A stretch of 64,000 bases of DNA from assembly GCF_001641335.1 (NCBI RefSeq), contig NZ_LVEM01000001.1:842580-906579 (forward strand), given 5' to 3'. The position numbers were made by a program, and so were the translations under genes. The stretch is from Bradyrhizobium stylosanthis. GTDB lineage: Bacteria > Pseudomonadota > Alphaproteobacteria > Rhizobiales > Xanthobacteraceae. Positions 16,452 to 27,699 of this stretch are shown piece by piece (positions within the stretch are counted from its first letter, which is position 1; every line of letters starts with the position of its first letter). Under the pieces are notes generated by a model, which was given only the letters and a program-made list of their open reading frames with translations, had not been told where the DNA came from and did not search any database.

Positions 16452-17609
16452 TCAATCCGGCCGCGGTGTCGGGCGGATCAGGAACAGGGCCGCCAGTGCC
16501 GAGAGGCTGAGCGCAGAGGAAACGATCAGCACCTTGGCACCCATGACGTCGATCAAGAGGCCGAAGGCCAGCGGCGCCACCGCCTGCGCCATCCGCGCCG
16601 GCGCACCGATGATGCCGAGGCGGTAGCCGAAATCCTTTGGGCCGAAGATCGATAGCGGCAACGTGCCCCGCGCAATGGTCAGGATGCCGTTGCCCGAGCC
16701 ATAGAGCAGCGCAAAGGCGCTCGCGGCGGGCGCGCCGAAGATGGCAACGACGGCGGCGCCGACCGGCTGGGTGATGCAGGCCAGCCGCGTCGACCACAGC
16801 GGATGGAAGCGGCTGAGAAAGCTCGCCTCCAGGATGCGCGCGGCCACTTGTGCCGGGCCGATCAGCGCGCCGGCCGCGATCGCCTCGATGTGGGTGGCGC
16901 CCATCGTCTCGAGGATGCGCGGGAAGTGGACGGCCATCGCACCGGTGACGGTCCATGCGGCGGCAAAGACGAAGGCAAGCAGGATCATGGTGCGATCGAG
17001 CGGCACATTCGGCTTCTCGGCGGTCGCCGCCGCCTGCTTTGCGCCCTTGATCGCCGGCAGCATGAAGAAGTTGAGCGGCAGGCCGATCAGGATGTTGGCG
17101 GCGGCCCAGGCAAAGCAGGTCTCACGCCAGCCGATATGGGCAAGGCCCCAGGCGGTGAGCGGCCAGCCGACGGTGGAGGCAAAGCCCGCCATCAGCGTGA
17201 TGCCGGTGATGGAGCCTCGCGCCTCGGTGCCGTAGATGCGCCCCAGCGCGGCGAAGGCGGCGTCATAGAGGCCCATCGCCATGCCGATGCCCAGCACGAG
17301 CCAGGCGAATGCCATCACCGCAACCGATTGCGAGACGCCAAGGAGCACGAGGCCGGCGGCGATGATCAGGTTGGAGGCCGACAGCACCTGCCGTCCGCCG
17401 ACGAGGTCGATCTGCCGCCCGATGCGCGGGCCGAGCATCGCCGAGATCACCAGCGAGGCCGAGAACGCGCCAAACACCCAGTTGGAGGAAATGCCGAGCT
17501 CGTGCGCCATGGGATCGGCGAGCAGCGCGGGCAGATAGTAGCTGGACGCCCAGGCCAGCGTCTGCGTCGTGCCCAGCGCCAGGATGATCGGAAGCTGGCG
17601 CTGGCTCAT
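16452..17609 (-). CDS. MFS transporter
   Basis: Inner-membrane major facilitator, 385 residues with twelve predicted hydrophobic segments. The loop 2-3 signature region is LGPRIGRQIDLVGGRQVL, and the N-terminus reads MSQRQLPIILALGTTQTLAWASSYY. It resembles the drug-efflux or organic-acid MFS groups; the substrate is unknown. The ATG at 17609 is preferred because residues before it in the same frame are polar and unlike an MFS start. It is transcribed toward the small membrane protein at 16229, 31 bases away, which may share its message. Confidence 0.85.
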   Translation of the reverse strand: MSQRQLPIILALGTTQTLAWASSYYLPALLADPMAHELGISSNWVFGAFSASLVISAMLGPRIGRQIDLVGGRQVLSASNLIIAAGLVLLGVSQSVAVMAFAWLVLGIGMAMGLYDAAFAALGRIYGTEARGSITGITLMAGFASTVGWPLTAWGLAHIGWRETCFAWAAANILIGLPLNFFMLPAIKGAKQAAATAEKPNVPLDRTMILLAFVFAAAWTVTGAMAVHFPRILETMGATHIEAIAAGALIGPAQVAARILEASFLSRFHPLWSTRLACITQPVGAAVVAIFGAPAASAFALLYGSGNGILTIARGTLPLSIFGPKDFGYRLGIIGAPARMAQAVAPLAFGLLIDVMGAKVLIVSSALSLSALAALFLIRPTPRPD

Positions 17610-17778
17610 GGTTCTGTACGTGGGGTCGGCGATGTCATTGGTTCCATTTGCAGTCGGCCGCGACAGCGCGTCAACAGCACCTGCGGCATATTCGACCTGC
17701 TGCAGGCGGGAGCCTTGGTCGCACGCCACGCCCTATGCGTGGCCTTTCGCTCGTCACGAATGCACGCCATAATGGCGC

Positions 17779-19038
17779 ATGCAATTGACCTCGCGCCTCG
17801 CGCTGATGAACTGGCTGACCGGCCAGGGGCTCACAGGCCTGCCCGAAAACGAACTGCTCCGCGGGTTCTGCGAGCGCTGCCGCGCCGAGGGCCTGGAACT
17901 GTCGCGCGCGCTGGTCGTCATCGACACGCTGCATCCGATCTATGAGGGGCGGGGCTTCCGCTGGAGCGACCGCGCCAGCAACGAGAGCGACGCGTTCGAA
18001 TACGGCTCGACCGCCGAGGGCGATGCCGCCAAGAGCTGGCGCCGCTCGGTGTTCTTCCACATGCTCGAGCACGGTCACGACGAGATGGTGATCGATCTCG
18101 CCGACGCACCGTCGCTGGATTTCTCGCAGATCGGCGAGCTCGCGGAAAAGGGCCACAAGCACTATCTCGCCTTCGTGCATCGCTTCGGCGAGAACGGTGC
18201 GCTCGGGCTGATGGACTGCCTCTATTCCTGCTGGACCACGCGGCGCGATGAGGGTTTCGACGAAGCCCAGCTCGAGGCCCTGCGCGATCTGGTGCCGGTG
18301 CTGGGGCTCGCGATCAAGTCGGCGCAGCAGGTTGACATCGCGCGCACGCTGGGCCGCGTCTATCTCGGCCGCGGCGCCTCCGAGCAGGTGCTGGGCGGAC
18401 GCATCTCGCGCGGCGTCACCGAGCGCATCAACGCCGTGCTCTGGTATTCGGATTTGCGCGGCTCGACCGGCATCAGCGAGAGCATCGGTCCGGACGAGAT
18501 CATCCCGTTCCTCAACGATTACGCGCAGGCCGTGATCGACGCGATCCACGATGCCGGCGGCGACGTGCTGAAGCTGATCGGCGACGGCGTGCTGGCGATG
18601 TTCACCGGCGAAGACATGGCGCATGCCCGCCGCGCCGCGCTCCGCGCCGAGCACCTGTTCCGGCAGAACGTCGCGGGCTTGAACGCGCGGCGGGCCGCCG
18701 ATGGCCGTCCCACCACCTCCGCCTATATCGGCCTGCATGTCGGCGAGGTCTTCTACGGCAATATCGGCAGCGAGGACCGGCTCGACTTCACCGTGGTCGG
18801 CCCGACCGTGAACGAGGTCAGCCGCATCGCCTCGATGAGCCGCTCGGTCGATCGCGAGCTGCTGGCCTCGGCGGAGTTCTACAAGGGCCTGGACGCCGCC
18901 GGCCGCCGCTACCTCGTCTCCACCGGCCGCTACGCGCTGCGCGGCATCGGCCGCGCGCAGGACCTCTACACGCTCGATCCCGAGGTCGATGCGAACGAGC
19001 CCGTGACGGGGAGCTACGAGCGCTATCTGGCGAATTAG
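17779..19038 (+). CDS. class III adenylate/guanylate cyclase
   Basis: Nucleotide cyclase of 419 residues with an uncharacterised N-terminal sensor region (about 1-205; no membrane segment or signal peptide seen) and a class III catalytic domain from about 215. Catalytic motifs are visible: VLWYSDLRGSTGISES carrying the first metal Asp, VLKLIGDGVLAMFTGE with the second metal Asp, and LDFTVVGPTVNEVSRI, which carries the transition-state region. The product is probably cAMP. It belongs to the numerous rhizobial soluble cyclases. It stands alone, divergent from the MFS gene, and ends in front of an inverted repeat. Confidence 0.9.
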   Translation: MQLTSRLALMNWLTGQGLTGLPENELLRGFCERCRAEGLELSRALVVIDTLHPIYEGRGFRWSDRASNESDAFEYGSTAEGDAAKSWRRSVFFHMLEHGHDEMVIDLADAPSLDFSQIGELAEKGHKHYLAFVHRFGENGALGLMDCLYSCWTTRRDEGFDEAQLEALRDLVPVLGLAIKSAQQVDIARTLGRVYLGRGASEQVLGGRISRGVTERINAVLWYSDLRGSTGISESIGPDEIIPFLNDYAQAVIDAIHDAGGDVLKLIGDGVLAMFTGEDMAHARRAALRAEHLFRQNVAGLNARRAADGRPTTSAYIGLHVGEVFYGNIGSEDRLDFTVVGPTVNEVSRIASMSRSVDRELLASAEFYKGLDAAGRRYLVSTGRYALRGIGRAQDLYTLDPEVDANEPVTGSYERYLAN

Positions 19039-19050
19039 CCGGACTTACCC

Positions 19051-19086
19051 CCGGCGTCGTCCGGGCTTTCGCCAGGACGACGCCGG
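19051..19086. repeat. perfect inverted repeat between convergent genes
   Basis: A 12-bp perfect stem, CCGGCGTCGTCC / GGACGACGCCGG, with a 12-base loop, followed by AAAAA. It sits between the 3' ends of the cyclase and MFS genes and could act as a bidirectional transcript end, though it lacks a T-run on the + strand. Confidence 0.6.
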
Positions 19087-19095
19087 AAAAATCAC

Positions 19096-20340
19096 CTAGC
19101 ACCGCACCGCGACCTCATCCCCCACCATGTCCGGCTGCCGGTCGAGGCCCGCGGCCGGGGACAGCCAGATTACCAGCGCCTGCGCGCCGAACACGACGGC
19201 GGCGAGATAGAGGCACGCCTCCGCGCTCCAGAGGCCGCCGACGATGGCGCCCAGGGCCGAGCCGAGCGGGCGTGCGCCGTAGCTCATGATGTTGATGGCG
19301 GAGACGCGGCCGAGCAGGCGTGGCGGGGTCACCGACTGGCGCAGCGTCGTGGTCGAGATCACCCACAGGATCGGCCCGACGCCGAGCAGGAAGAAGCTCA
19401 AGGCGGCGAGCCAGGGCGAGGGGATCAGCACGGTCAACGCCATCACCACTGCGGCGACGAAGCCGGTGACGGGGCCGAGACCAACCACCGTTCCGAATGC
19501 GATGCGCTTCATCACGCGCGTGGCGAGGAGCGCGCCGATCACCATGCCGACTCCGTACATGGTCAGCACCGTGCCGACGCCGGCGGCGCTCTGTCCGAGA
19601 TGACGCACCGCGTAGGGCACGAACACCGCGATCTGCAGGAACCAGCCGGTATTGAAGATGAACTGGGTGATGAACACCGGCCGCAGCAGCGGATGGTGAA
19701 ACACGAAGGCCGCGCCTTCACGGATCTCCTGCAACGGATGGCGGCGCGGAGAGGGCGCCCGCGCGGGCTCGTAGATGCCGGAAAGCAGCACCACGGCGAT
19801 GGCCGAGAGCGCCGCGGCGAAGCCGAAGGCCAGGCTCGCCCCCCACCATCCAACCAACGCGCCGCCGAGCGCAGGCCCGCTGGCGAAGGCAATGGTGCGC
19901 GCGAGCTCGATCCGGGCGTTTGCGGCGGGCAGGAGGTCCGGGCTCACCAGCGAGGGCACCAGCGCCGGCGCCGCGACGCTGTAGACGACGGTGCCGCACA
20001 CCGCGGCGAAGCCGAGCAGGGCCAGCAGCGGCAGATTGAGCGCGCTCAGCGCGAGGAGCAGCACGATCGCCGCGAGCGCCGCGGCCCGCAGCGCCTCGGC
20101 GCCCGCCATCAGCGCGCGGCGCGAGATGCGGTCGGCGAGCAGGCCGGCCGGAATGGCGAACAGCACGAAGGGCAGGGTCAGCGCGGTCTGCAGCACGCCG
20201 GTCTGGCCTTCGGCGACGCCGAGCGTGAGCACGGCGACGATCGGGGCGGCGGCTAGCGCGATCTGCTCGGCGGATTGCGCTGCGAGGTTGGACCAGGCGA
20301 GGCGGCCGAAGGTGTCGGGAAGGCGCGGCGGATTTGACAT
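19096..20340 (-). CDS. MFS transporter, EntS-like
   Basis: 414-residue inner-membrane protein with twelve hydrophobic segments. The N-terminal half has AIPAGLLADRISRRALMAGAEA (loop 2-3 signature) and the C-terminal half SVTPPRLLGRVSAINIMSYG, both typical of the EntS/MFS_3 group that exports siderophores or drugs. No siderophore genes are nearby, so the substrate is open. It starts at ATG 20340 and is divergent from the Nramp manganese transporter gene. Confidence 0.85.
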   Translation of the reverse strand: MSNPPRLPDTFGRLAWSNLAAQSAEQIALAAAPIVAVLTLGVAEGQTGVLQTALTLPFVLFAIPAGLLADRISRRALMAGAEALRAAALAAIVLLLALSALNLPLLALLGFAAVCGTVVYSVAAPALVPSLVSPDLLPAANARIELARTIAFASGPALGGALVGWWGASLAFGFAAALSAIAVVLLSGIYEPARAPSPRRHPLQEIREGAAFVFHHPLLRPVFITQFIFNTGWFLQIAVFVPYAVRHLGQSAAGVGTVLTMYGVGMVIGALLATRVMKRIAFGTVVGLGPVTGFVAAVVMALTVLIPSPWLAALSFFLLGVGPILWVISTTTLRQSVTPPRLLGRVSAINIMSYGARPLGSALGAIVGGLWSAEACLYLAAVVFGAQALVIWLSPAAGLDRQPDMVGDEVAVRC

Positions 20341-20459
20341 GGCTCATTTCCTGCAAAGTCGGATTGGCGCCAGTATCGGCGTCCCGGCGCGGCCAAACCC
20401 ACCCGCTTCCCGACAGGGCGGGGCAAAACGCGCCCGATGGGGGAACCGATGCGGCTAGA

Positions 20460-20503
20460 TGCAGTTGCAAATGAGTTGCAATAAGGGACGACTTCGGTAT
20501 TCT
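20460..20503 (+). promoter_or_regulatory. mntH promoter with direct TTGCAA repeats, candidate Mur/Fur operator
   Basis: Two TTGCAA words at 20465-20470 and 20476-20481, 11 bases apart, within TGCAGTTGCAAATGAGTTGC. The second could be the -35 box of a promoter with TATTCT (20498-20503) 16 bases downstream, which would place transcription start at or just before the ATG at 20510. Manganese control of B. japonicum mntH by the Fur/Mur protein is established; that this motif is the site is inference. Confidence 0.5.
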
Positions 20504-20509
20504 GACCGT

Positions 20510-21862
20510 ATGGATGCACGCTCGCCCGACCTCACCCCCAACGCCGCCGGCTGGCGCGCTGACGCGCCAACCACCAAAAGCCTCGCCGAGGTGAACGGCA
20601 CGGTCGCCATTCCGGCGGCCGCCCAGTGGTGGCGGCGGCTGCTCGCCTTCGTCGGTCCCGGCTACCTCGTCTCGGTCGGCTACATGGACCCCGGCAATTG
20701 GGCGACCGACCTCGCGGGTGGCTCGAAATTTGGCTACACGCTGCTCTCCGTCATCCTGCTCTCGAACCTGATGGCGATCCTGCTGCAGTCGCTGGCGGCG
20801 CGGCTCGGCATCGTCACCGACCGCGATCTCGCGCAGGCTTGCCGCGCCACCTATTCGCCGGCGGTGAACTTCCTGCTCTGGCTCGCCTGCGAGGCGGCGA
20901 TCATCGCCTGCGATCTTGCCGAGGTGATCGGCACCGCGATCGCGCTGAAGCTGCTGTTCGGCATCCCCCTGATCGGCGGCGCGCTGCTCGCCGCGCTCGA
21001 TGCATTCCTGCTGCTCATCCTGATGAATCGCGGCTTCCGATTCCTCGAGGCCTTCGTCATCGCGCTGCTGGCGGTGATCGCGGTCTGCTTCGCGGTCCAG
21101 ATCGTGGCCGCCGCGCCGCCGGTTGGCGAAGTGCTGCACGGCTTCGTGCCGAAGGGCGAGATCTTCACCAATCCCGAGATGCTCTACATCGCGATCGGCA
21201 TCATCGGTGCCACCGTGATGCCGCATAACCTCTATCTGCACTCCTCTATTGTGCAGACGCGCGCCTATGAGCGCAACGACACCGGCCGCCGCGAGGCGAT
21301 CAAATGGGCGACGACGGACTCCACCATCGCCCTGATGCTGGCGCTGTTCATCAACGCCGCGATCCTCGTCGTTGCCGCCGCGACCTTCCACAAGAGCGGC
21401 CATTCGGATGTGGCCGAGATCGGGCAGGCCTTCGAGCTGTTGTCGCCGCTGCTTGGCCTCGGCATCGCCTCGACGCTGTTCGCCGTCGCGCTGCTCGCCT
21501 CGGGCCTCAACTCGACCGTCACTGCGACGCTCGCCGGCCAGATCGTGATGGAGGGCTTTCTCGACCTGCGCCTGCCGCACTGGGCGCGCCGCCTGCTCAC
21601 GCGCGGCATCGCTATCGTTCCGGTGATCGTCGTCACAGCGATCTATGGCGAGCGCGGCACGGCGGATCTCTTGGTGTTCAGCCAGGTCGTGCTGTCGATG
21701 CAGCTGCCCTTCGCCGTCATCCCGCTGGTCCGCTTCGTCTCCGACCGCCGCAAGATGGGGCAGTTCGCGATCCCGACCTCCGTTGCCGTGATCGCCTGGA
21801 TCGTCGCGGGCGTGATCGTGATTTTGAATCTGAAGCTGCTGGCCGATACGCTGTTCGGCTAA
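20510..21862 (+). CDS. mntH: Nramp-family manganese transporter
   Basis: Proton-coupled Mn2+ importer of the inner membrane, 450 residues, eleven hydrophobic segments. Nramp hallmarks: [20 protein letters not shown] in segment 1 (metal-binding Asp and Asn) and [20 protein letters not shown] in segment 6 (Met and His of the site). In B. japonicum MntH is the main Mn2+ uptake route. I start it at ATG 20510, because an earlier in-frame ATG at 20459 lies within the proposed operator and promoter. No clear Shine-Dalgarno sequence lies just before 20510, which would fit a leaderless message. Divergent from an MFS gene. Confidence 0.93.
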   Translation: MDARSPDLTPNAAGWRADAPTTKSLAEVNGTVAIPAAAQWWRRLLAFVGPGYLVSVGYMDPGNWATDLAGGSKFGYTLLSVILLSNLMAILLQSLAARLGIVTDRDLAQACRATYSPAVNFLLWLACEAAIIACDLAEVIGTAIALKLLFGIPLIGGALLAALDAFLLLILMNRGFRFLEAFVIALLAVIAVCFAVQIVAAAPPVGEVLHGFVPKGEIFTNPEMLYIAIGIIGATVMPHNLYLHSSIVQTRAYERNDTGRREAIKWATTDSTIALMLALFINAAILVVAAATFHKSGHSDVAEIGQAFELLSPLLGLGIASTLFAVALLASGLNSTVTATLAGQIVMEGFLDLRLPHWARRLLTRGIAIVPVIVVTAIYGERGTADLLVFSQVVLSMQLPFAVIPLVRFVSDRRKMGQFAIPTSVAVIAWIVAGVIVILNLKLLADTLFG

Positions 21863-21883
21863 GGCCGCTTGCGCGCGTGGCGG

Positions 21884-22369
21884 CTAGCAGAGCCCGCTCA
21901 TATGCTTGAACTTTAGGAGTGACGGCAGCCCTTGCGGGCTCGATTTCGGCACGTAGCCCCGCAAGGTCGCCTTCGGGCCCTTCTGCTTGTACTCTTCGAT
22001 CCCGCATGACGTCGGGCCTTCGTACACAGTCACCGTCACGGCATAGAAATCGGGAAGTACGCCGTCGATCCGGGCCTCGGATTCGATGTCGATGTTCGGC
22101 TGTCGCCATGTATGGATGATCTTGCGGCCGGGCTCGGGCCTGTCGAACAAGGGAACGTCAGGTGCAAAGAGATCGGCGATGTCGCCGACCTTGCCGACCG
22201 GCTCGCCATAGTCCTTGATGAACTTGCGAAGCTTCGGGGATGGAGACGTCACCACGATGCACCGGCCAAAATACTCCTTGCGTCCGGCGTCACAGGCATG
22301 AGCGTCGATGTTCGACGGGATGATCAGCGCGAGTGCGAGGAAAAAAGACGCAGCCGACGGCGAGCGCAT
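21884..22369 (-). CDS. secreted protein of unknown function
   Basis: 161 residues with a Sec signal peptide (MRSPSAASFFLALALIIPSN, cleavage near DAHA/C). The mature part has five or so cysteines (CDAG, GRCIVV, TSCGIEEY, a final C) that may form disulfides, and no recognised domain. The ATG at 22369 has AGAGG just upstream. It sits directly downstream of bpt in the same direction, 36 bases away, and could be co-transcribed. Function unknown. Confidence 0.6.
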   Translation of the reverse strand: MRSPSAASFFLALALIIPSNIDAHACDAGRKEYFGRCIVVTSPSPKLRKFIKDYGEPVGKVGDIADLFAPDVPLFDRPEPGRKIIHTWRQPNIDIESEARIDGVLPDFYAVTVTVYEGPTSCGIEEYKQKGPKATLRGYVPKSSPQGLPSLLKFKHMSGLC

Positions 22370-22405
22370 GCCTCTGCTTGGCGCGCGACATCGAACCAAG
22401 GTGTC

Positions 22406-23182
22406 TCAGTCCTGCGGCTCGGACGTCGCATCGCCCTGCGCGTCGATGCGCAACCAGCCCGAGGGCGCAAGGCGCTGCTGCGGCAGGAAGCGCGCCTTGT
22501 AGTCCATCTTCTTGGAGCCTTCGATCCAGTAGCCGAGATAGACGTAAGGAAGGCCCTGACGTCGCGCGCGGGCGATGTGGTCGAGGATCATGAAGGTGCC
22601 CATCGAGCGGCTGACCTGGCTCGGCTCGAAGAACGAGTAGACCATCGACAGGCCGTCGCTGAGGACGTCGGTGAGGGCGACAGCGATCAGTTCCTCGCCG
22701 CGGCCGGTGATGCCGCTGTCGGGGCCACGCTTGCGGTACTCGATGATGCGGGTCTCGACATGAGAGTCCTCGACCATCATGGCGTAGTCGAGCACGGTCA
22801 TGTCGGCCATGCCGCCGTGGCGGTGGCGGGCATCGAGATAGGCGCGGAATACCGAATATTGCTCGGAGGTTGGCACCGCGCTGCGCTGCTCGCCGATGAT
22901 GTCGGCGTTGCGCGCCATCACCTTGCGGAAGTTGCGGGAAGGGCGGAACTCGTTGGCGACGACGCGGACCGAGACGCAGGCGCGGCACTGGTCGCAGGCG
23001 GGACGGTAGGCGATCGACTGGCTGCGGCGGAAACCGCCATGGGTCAGGAGGTCGTTGAGGTCGCCGGCGCGCTCCCCCACGAGATGCGTGAACACCTTGC
23101 GCTCATGCCGGCCCGGCAGATACGGGCAGGGCGAGGGCGCCGTGAGGTAAAATTGGGGGGTGTCGCGCGAGTGCTGGGTCAA
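22406..23182 (-). CDS. bpt: aspartate/glutamate leucyltransferase
   Basis: Cytoplasmic tRNA-protein transferase that adds Leu to N-terminal Asp or Glu, making N-degron substrates for ClpS/ClpAP. The 258-residue product has the Bpt/Ate1 core: [16 protein letters not shown] at the N-terminus, [15 protein letters not shown] with the CxxC-type cysteines, and the C-terminal domain block [20 protein letters not shown]. It begins at a TTG (23182); no ATG in the frame would retain the conserved N-terminus. Followed by a secreted-protein gene in the same direction. Confidence 0.92.
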   Translation of the reverse strand: MTQHSRDTPQFYLTAPSPCPYLPGRHERKVFTHLVGERAGDLNDLLTHGGFRRSQSIAYRPACDQCRACVSVRVVANEFRPSRNFRKVMARNADIIGEQRSAVPTSEQYSVFRAYLDARHRHGGMADMTVLDYAMMVEDSHVETRIIEYRKRGPDSGITGRGEELIAVALTDVLSDGLSMVYSFFEPSQVSRSMGTFMILDHIARARRQGLPYVYLGYWIEGSKKMDYKARFLPQQRLAPSGWLRIDAQGDATSEPQD

Positions 23183-23316
23183 GGGACGTCGTGGGCCTCC
23201 GAAGTGAATATCAGCATCGCGCTACGAAAGCCCTCGGTCAATTGGTCTACTCGGCAGGTCAGATCAGCCAGCTTAGCCGGTTTTGGTTGACAGGCCCTTG
23301 ATCAGTACGGCCCCGC

Positions 23317-23856
23317 TCAATAAGGCCTTGCCGCCTGCGGCACGGGTGCACGGACGGAATTGTTGATCACGACCGTTCCCAGCACGAAATCGTGCAGCAG
23401 GCGCCGGCGACCGTTGAACAGGCCGACCAGCACGACGAAGGGCGACAGGAACGACACCGTCACCCAGAACAGCACGGCATGGGTGGCGCCAAGCACGAAG
23501 TAGCCGGGCGCGCCGTACCAGGTGCGCAGTTCCAGGTCCATCACGCGCATGCCGATCGTGGCGGAGGAGGGGCCGCCGATGCAGGCGCCGTAATAGACGA
23601 TGGCCCAGATGACGGACGCCGGCCAAGCCGGCCAGAACAGCGCCCAGCCGAGGCCGAGCGTGACTACGCCGAACAGCGCGATGAAGAGGTAGCCGAGGAT
23701 GACCGGAACGGAGATCACGATCATGTCGATCAGGAAGGCGAACACCCGGCGCGTCGCCACGCCGCGGAACAGTTCCGGATGCAGATACGGATCGTAGGCG
23801 TGCGGCTGCACCGCGCCGTCGTTGCGCCAAATGCCTGAATTACCCGAGTCCGACAT
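23317..23856 (-). CDS. RDD-family membrane protein
   Basis: 179-residue inner-membrane protein with the RDD domain: Arg/Asp-containing segment TRRVFAFLIDMIVISVPVIL, a second membrane segment near residue 80, and RRRLLHDFVLGTVVI at the end. The role of RDD proteins is poorly known; some are proposed ion or solute transporters. The ATG at 23856 has GGGAG upstream. It is transcribed in the same direction as bpt, downstream of hemB with a 135-base gap. Confidence 0.85.
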   Translation of the reverse strand: MSDSGNSGIWRNDGAVQPHAYDPYLHPELFRGVATRRVFAFLIDMIVISVPVILGYLFIALFGVVTLGLGWALFWPAWPASVIWAIVYYGACIGGPSSATIGMRVMDLELRTWYGAPGYFVLGATHAVLFWVTVSFLSPFVVLVGLFNGRRRLLHDFVLGTVVINNSVRAPVPQAARPY

Positions 23857-23991
23857 CGTCCGTTCTCCCAGCGAAGCCCCCATCGCAGGACATGGGAACA
23901 CGCCATGCCCGCGCCAAGGGCGCGCCGGGGTAGCAAGCCGAAATATTCCGGCGATTCGGGGGCGGTGTGGGGACGACGCCGTGGAAGCATC

Positions 23992-26079
<2,088 letters not shown>

Positions 26080-26226
26080 TTAATCCGCAATTCACTGTCT
26101 TAAATTCATGATCTCTTTATTCTCTTATTTAAGCCGATCTTCAAACGAGCCCCTTAAGTTGCACCTATCAGACGGGACACAAGTTTCGTCGAATAAGTCG
26201 ATAAAAACGACAACAGGGGAAGTGTC

Positions 26227-26745
26227 ATGATGAAAGCCGTCGCAACTGCGGCAGATACCGCAGAGCGCGTCTCCGGCCAGCAGGGTTCGGTGCAGTCGCT
26301 CTATCTGGAAGCTTTGACTCTGGTGGAGCGGCTGCATCGCCGGCTCCTCGACGTGATCAAGGATGAATTCGATCGCCGCGGCCGTGCGGACATCAACTCG
26401 GTCCAGGCGCTCCTGCTCTACAACATCGGCGACAAGGAGCTGACCGCGGGCGAGCTGCGCACGCGCGGTTACTATCTCGGCTCCAACGTCTCCTACAATC
26501 TGAAGAAGCTCGTCGAGCTCGGCTTCCTCGATCATCAGCGCTCGCGCGTTGATCGCCGCTCGGTGCGCATCCGCCTGACCCCGCAGGGCCAGGAAGTCCG
26601 CCGCATCGTCGACGCGCTCTATCAGAAGCACGTCAAGACGGTCGAGCAGGTCGGTGGCATCTCGGGCGAGGAGTTCTCCACGCTCAACAAGTCGCTGCAC
26701 CGTCTCGAGCGGTTCTGGACCGACCAGATCCTGTATCGCCTCTGA
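26227..26745 (+). CDS. ldtR: MarR-family transcriptional regulator LdtR
   Basis: Winged-helix regulator of 172 residues matching the LdtR group of Hyphomicrobiales: YLEALTLVERLHRRLLDVIK, then the winged helix VQALLLYNIGDKELTAGELR and YYLGSNVSYNLKKLVELGFL, the wing HQRSRVDRRSVRIRLTPQG, and the C-terminal LERFWTDQILYRL. In Liberibacter and Sinorhizobium LdtR controls an L,D-transpeptidase gene and stress tolerance; here no such gene is adjacent. Two ATG codons (26227, 26230) follow AGGGGAAG. It has a long AT-rich leader region, which suggests complex control. Confidence 0.85.
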   Translation: MMKAVATAADTAERVSGQQGSVQSLYLEALTLVERLHRRLLDVIKDEFDRRGRADINSVQALLLYNIGDKELTAGELRTRGYYLGSNVSYNLKKLVELGFLDHQRSRVDRRSVRIRLTPQGQEVRRIVDALYQKHVKTVEQVGGISGEEFSTLNKSLHRLERFWTDQILYRL

Positions 26746-26946
26746 GCTTTCCGAGGGATCAAGGCCAAGCCGGCCCCGACAACAAGACCGGCAAGCCTCC
26801 CGAACGTGCCTAACTTCCCCAAGCGCGCCGGCCCGGAGTTGCCCCCGGACCGGTGCGTTTTGCTTTTTTGCGCCTGCGAAAAAAATCGCCGCCGCGTGGA
26901 ACGAGTTCCCCTTCTGGCGCTTATCTCTTCCGGATCGGAGGCTACG

Positions 26947-27183
26947 ATGCTGGTCGAGCGCGGCTTGGGGGTGATGAACGTGGAGCTCGTGAGCGAGGCC
27001 TACGCCATCGCCGCGAACTATCTGCGACGCTCCGGCGCGATCGCCGACACGCTCGTCACGGACGAGCATTTGCTCGGCATCATCGTCAAGCTGCTCCACC
27101 ACGGCGAATTCAACAAGATCAGGCTGGCCAACAAGGCCATCGCACGATTCGAGGCCGAGACCGGGGCTCGCGCGGTTGCCTGA
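26947..27183 (+). CDS. small conserved protein of unknown function
   Basis: 78 residues, soluble, mostly helical (VELVSEAYAIAANYLRRSGA, HLLGIIVKLLHHGEFNKIRL, NKAIARFEAE). Not assigned to a named family. The ATG at 26947 has CGGAGG 5 bases upstream; an ATG at 26974 would also keep the helical core. It lies between ldtR and another small gene and reads in the same direction, with codon use like its neighbours. Confidence 0.6.
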   Translation: MLVERGLGVMNVELVSEAYAIAANYLRRSGAIADTLVTDEHLLGIIVKLLHHGEFNKIRLANKAIARFEAETGARAVA

Positions 27184-27220
27184 TCAAAACTCCCCAAATC
27201 CCAGTGAACCAGAGGGTGCC

Positions 27221-27442
27221 ATGGAAGCTGCCATCGACCGCATCATGCAGACCTATGACCTGCTCGCCAATCGCACGGCGGCGGCCAGCGAGGAGGCGCG
27301 GGAAAAGGTGACGAATTACCTCAACACCCTGATGGAAGCAGGCGAAAAGGACACCCACAGGTTGACAGTCTGCGGCCTGACCTATCTCCGCCAGCTCGAC
27401 GGCAGCGTGGACCCGGTGAAGGCGGGGTACACCGGGCTATAG
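27221..27442 (+). CDS. small conserved rhizobial protein of unknown function
   Basis: 73 residues, soluble: an N-terminal helix (MEAAIDRIMQTYDLLANRTA), then EEAREKVTNYLNTLMEAGEK and LTVCGLTYLRQLDGS ending DPVKAGYTGL. The length, single Cys and Pro-Gly-rich end suggest a defined fold, and I believe homologues occur in other Bradyrhizobium genomes. Function unknown. The ATG at 27221 has AGAGGG upstream. It starts 37 bases after the preceding small gene, so the two are probably one transcript. Confidence 0.6.
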   Translation: MEAAIDRIMQTYDLLANRTAAASEEAREKVTNYLNTLMEAGEKDTHRLTVCGLTYLRQLDGSVDPVKAGYTGL

Positions 27443-27470
27443 GTAAAATCCGGCCAGCCCGGCTGGGGCG

Positions 27471-27494
27471 TAAAGGTCCAAAGCGGACCCTTTA
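27471..27494 (+). terminator. hairpin after the small-gene pair
   Basis: TAAAGGTCC and GGACCCTTTA form a stem with one bulged C around AAAGC, 28 bases past the stop. No long T-run, but the stem carries its own TTTA end. The rest of 27495-27699 is the glyA leader, in which I see no recognisable riboswitch. Confidence 0.35.
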
Positions 27495-27699
27495 GGGATA
27501 ATCGGACAAGGGCGGTTCCGCAGAGCGGTCCTGACGTCGAAATCCTTCAATCCCCACCATATGTTGCATAAATATCAGGCCCGACCCGCAAATGCTTGGC
27601 CGGGGGCGGGCGATGTGGTAGATCGCGCGTGCTTCCGATCGCCACACCAGACCCGCCCGTAGCCTGCCAAAAGGCCGCGGCGGTGGAGATATTCGCAAG

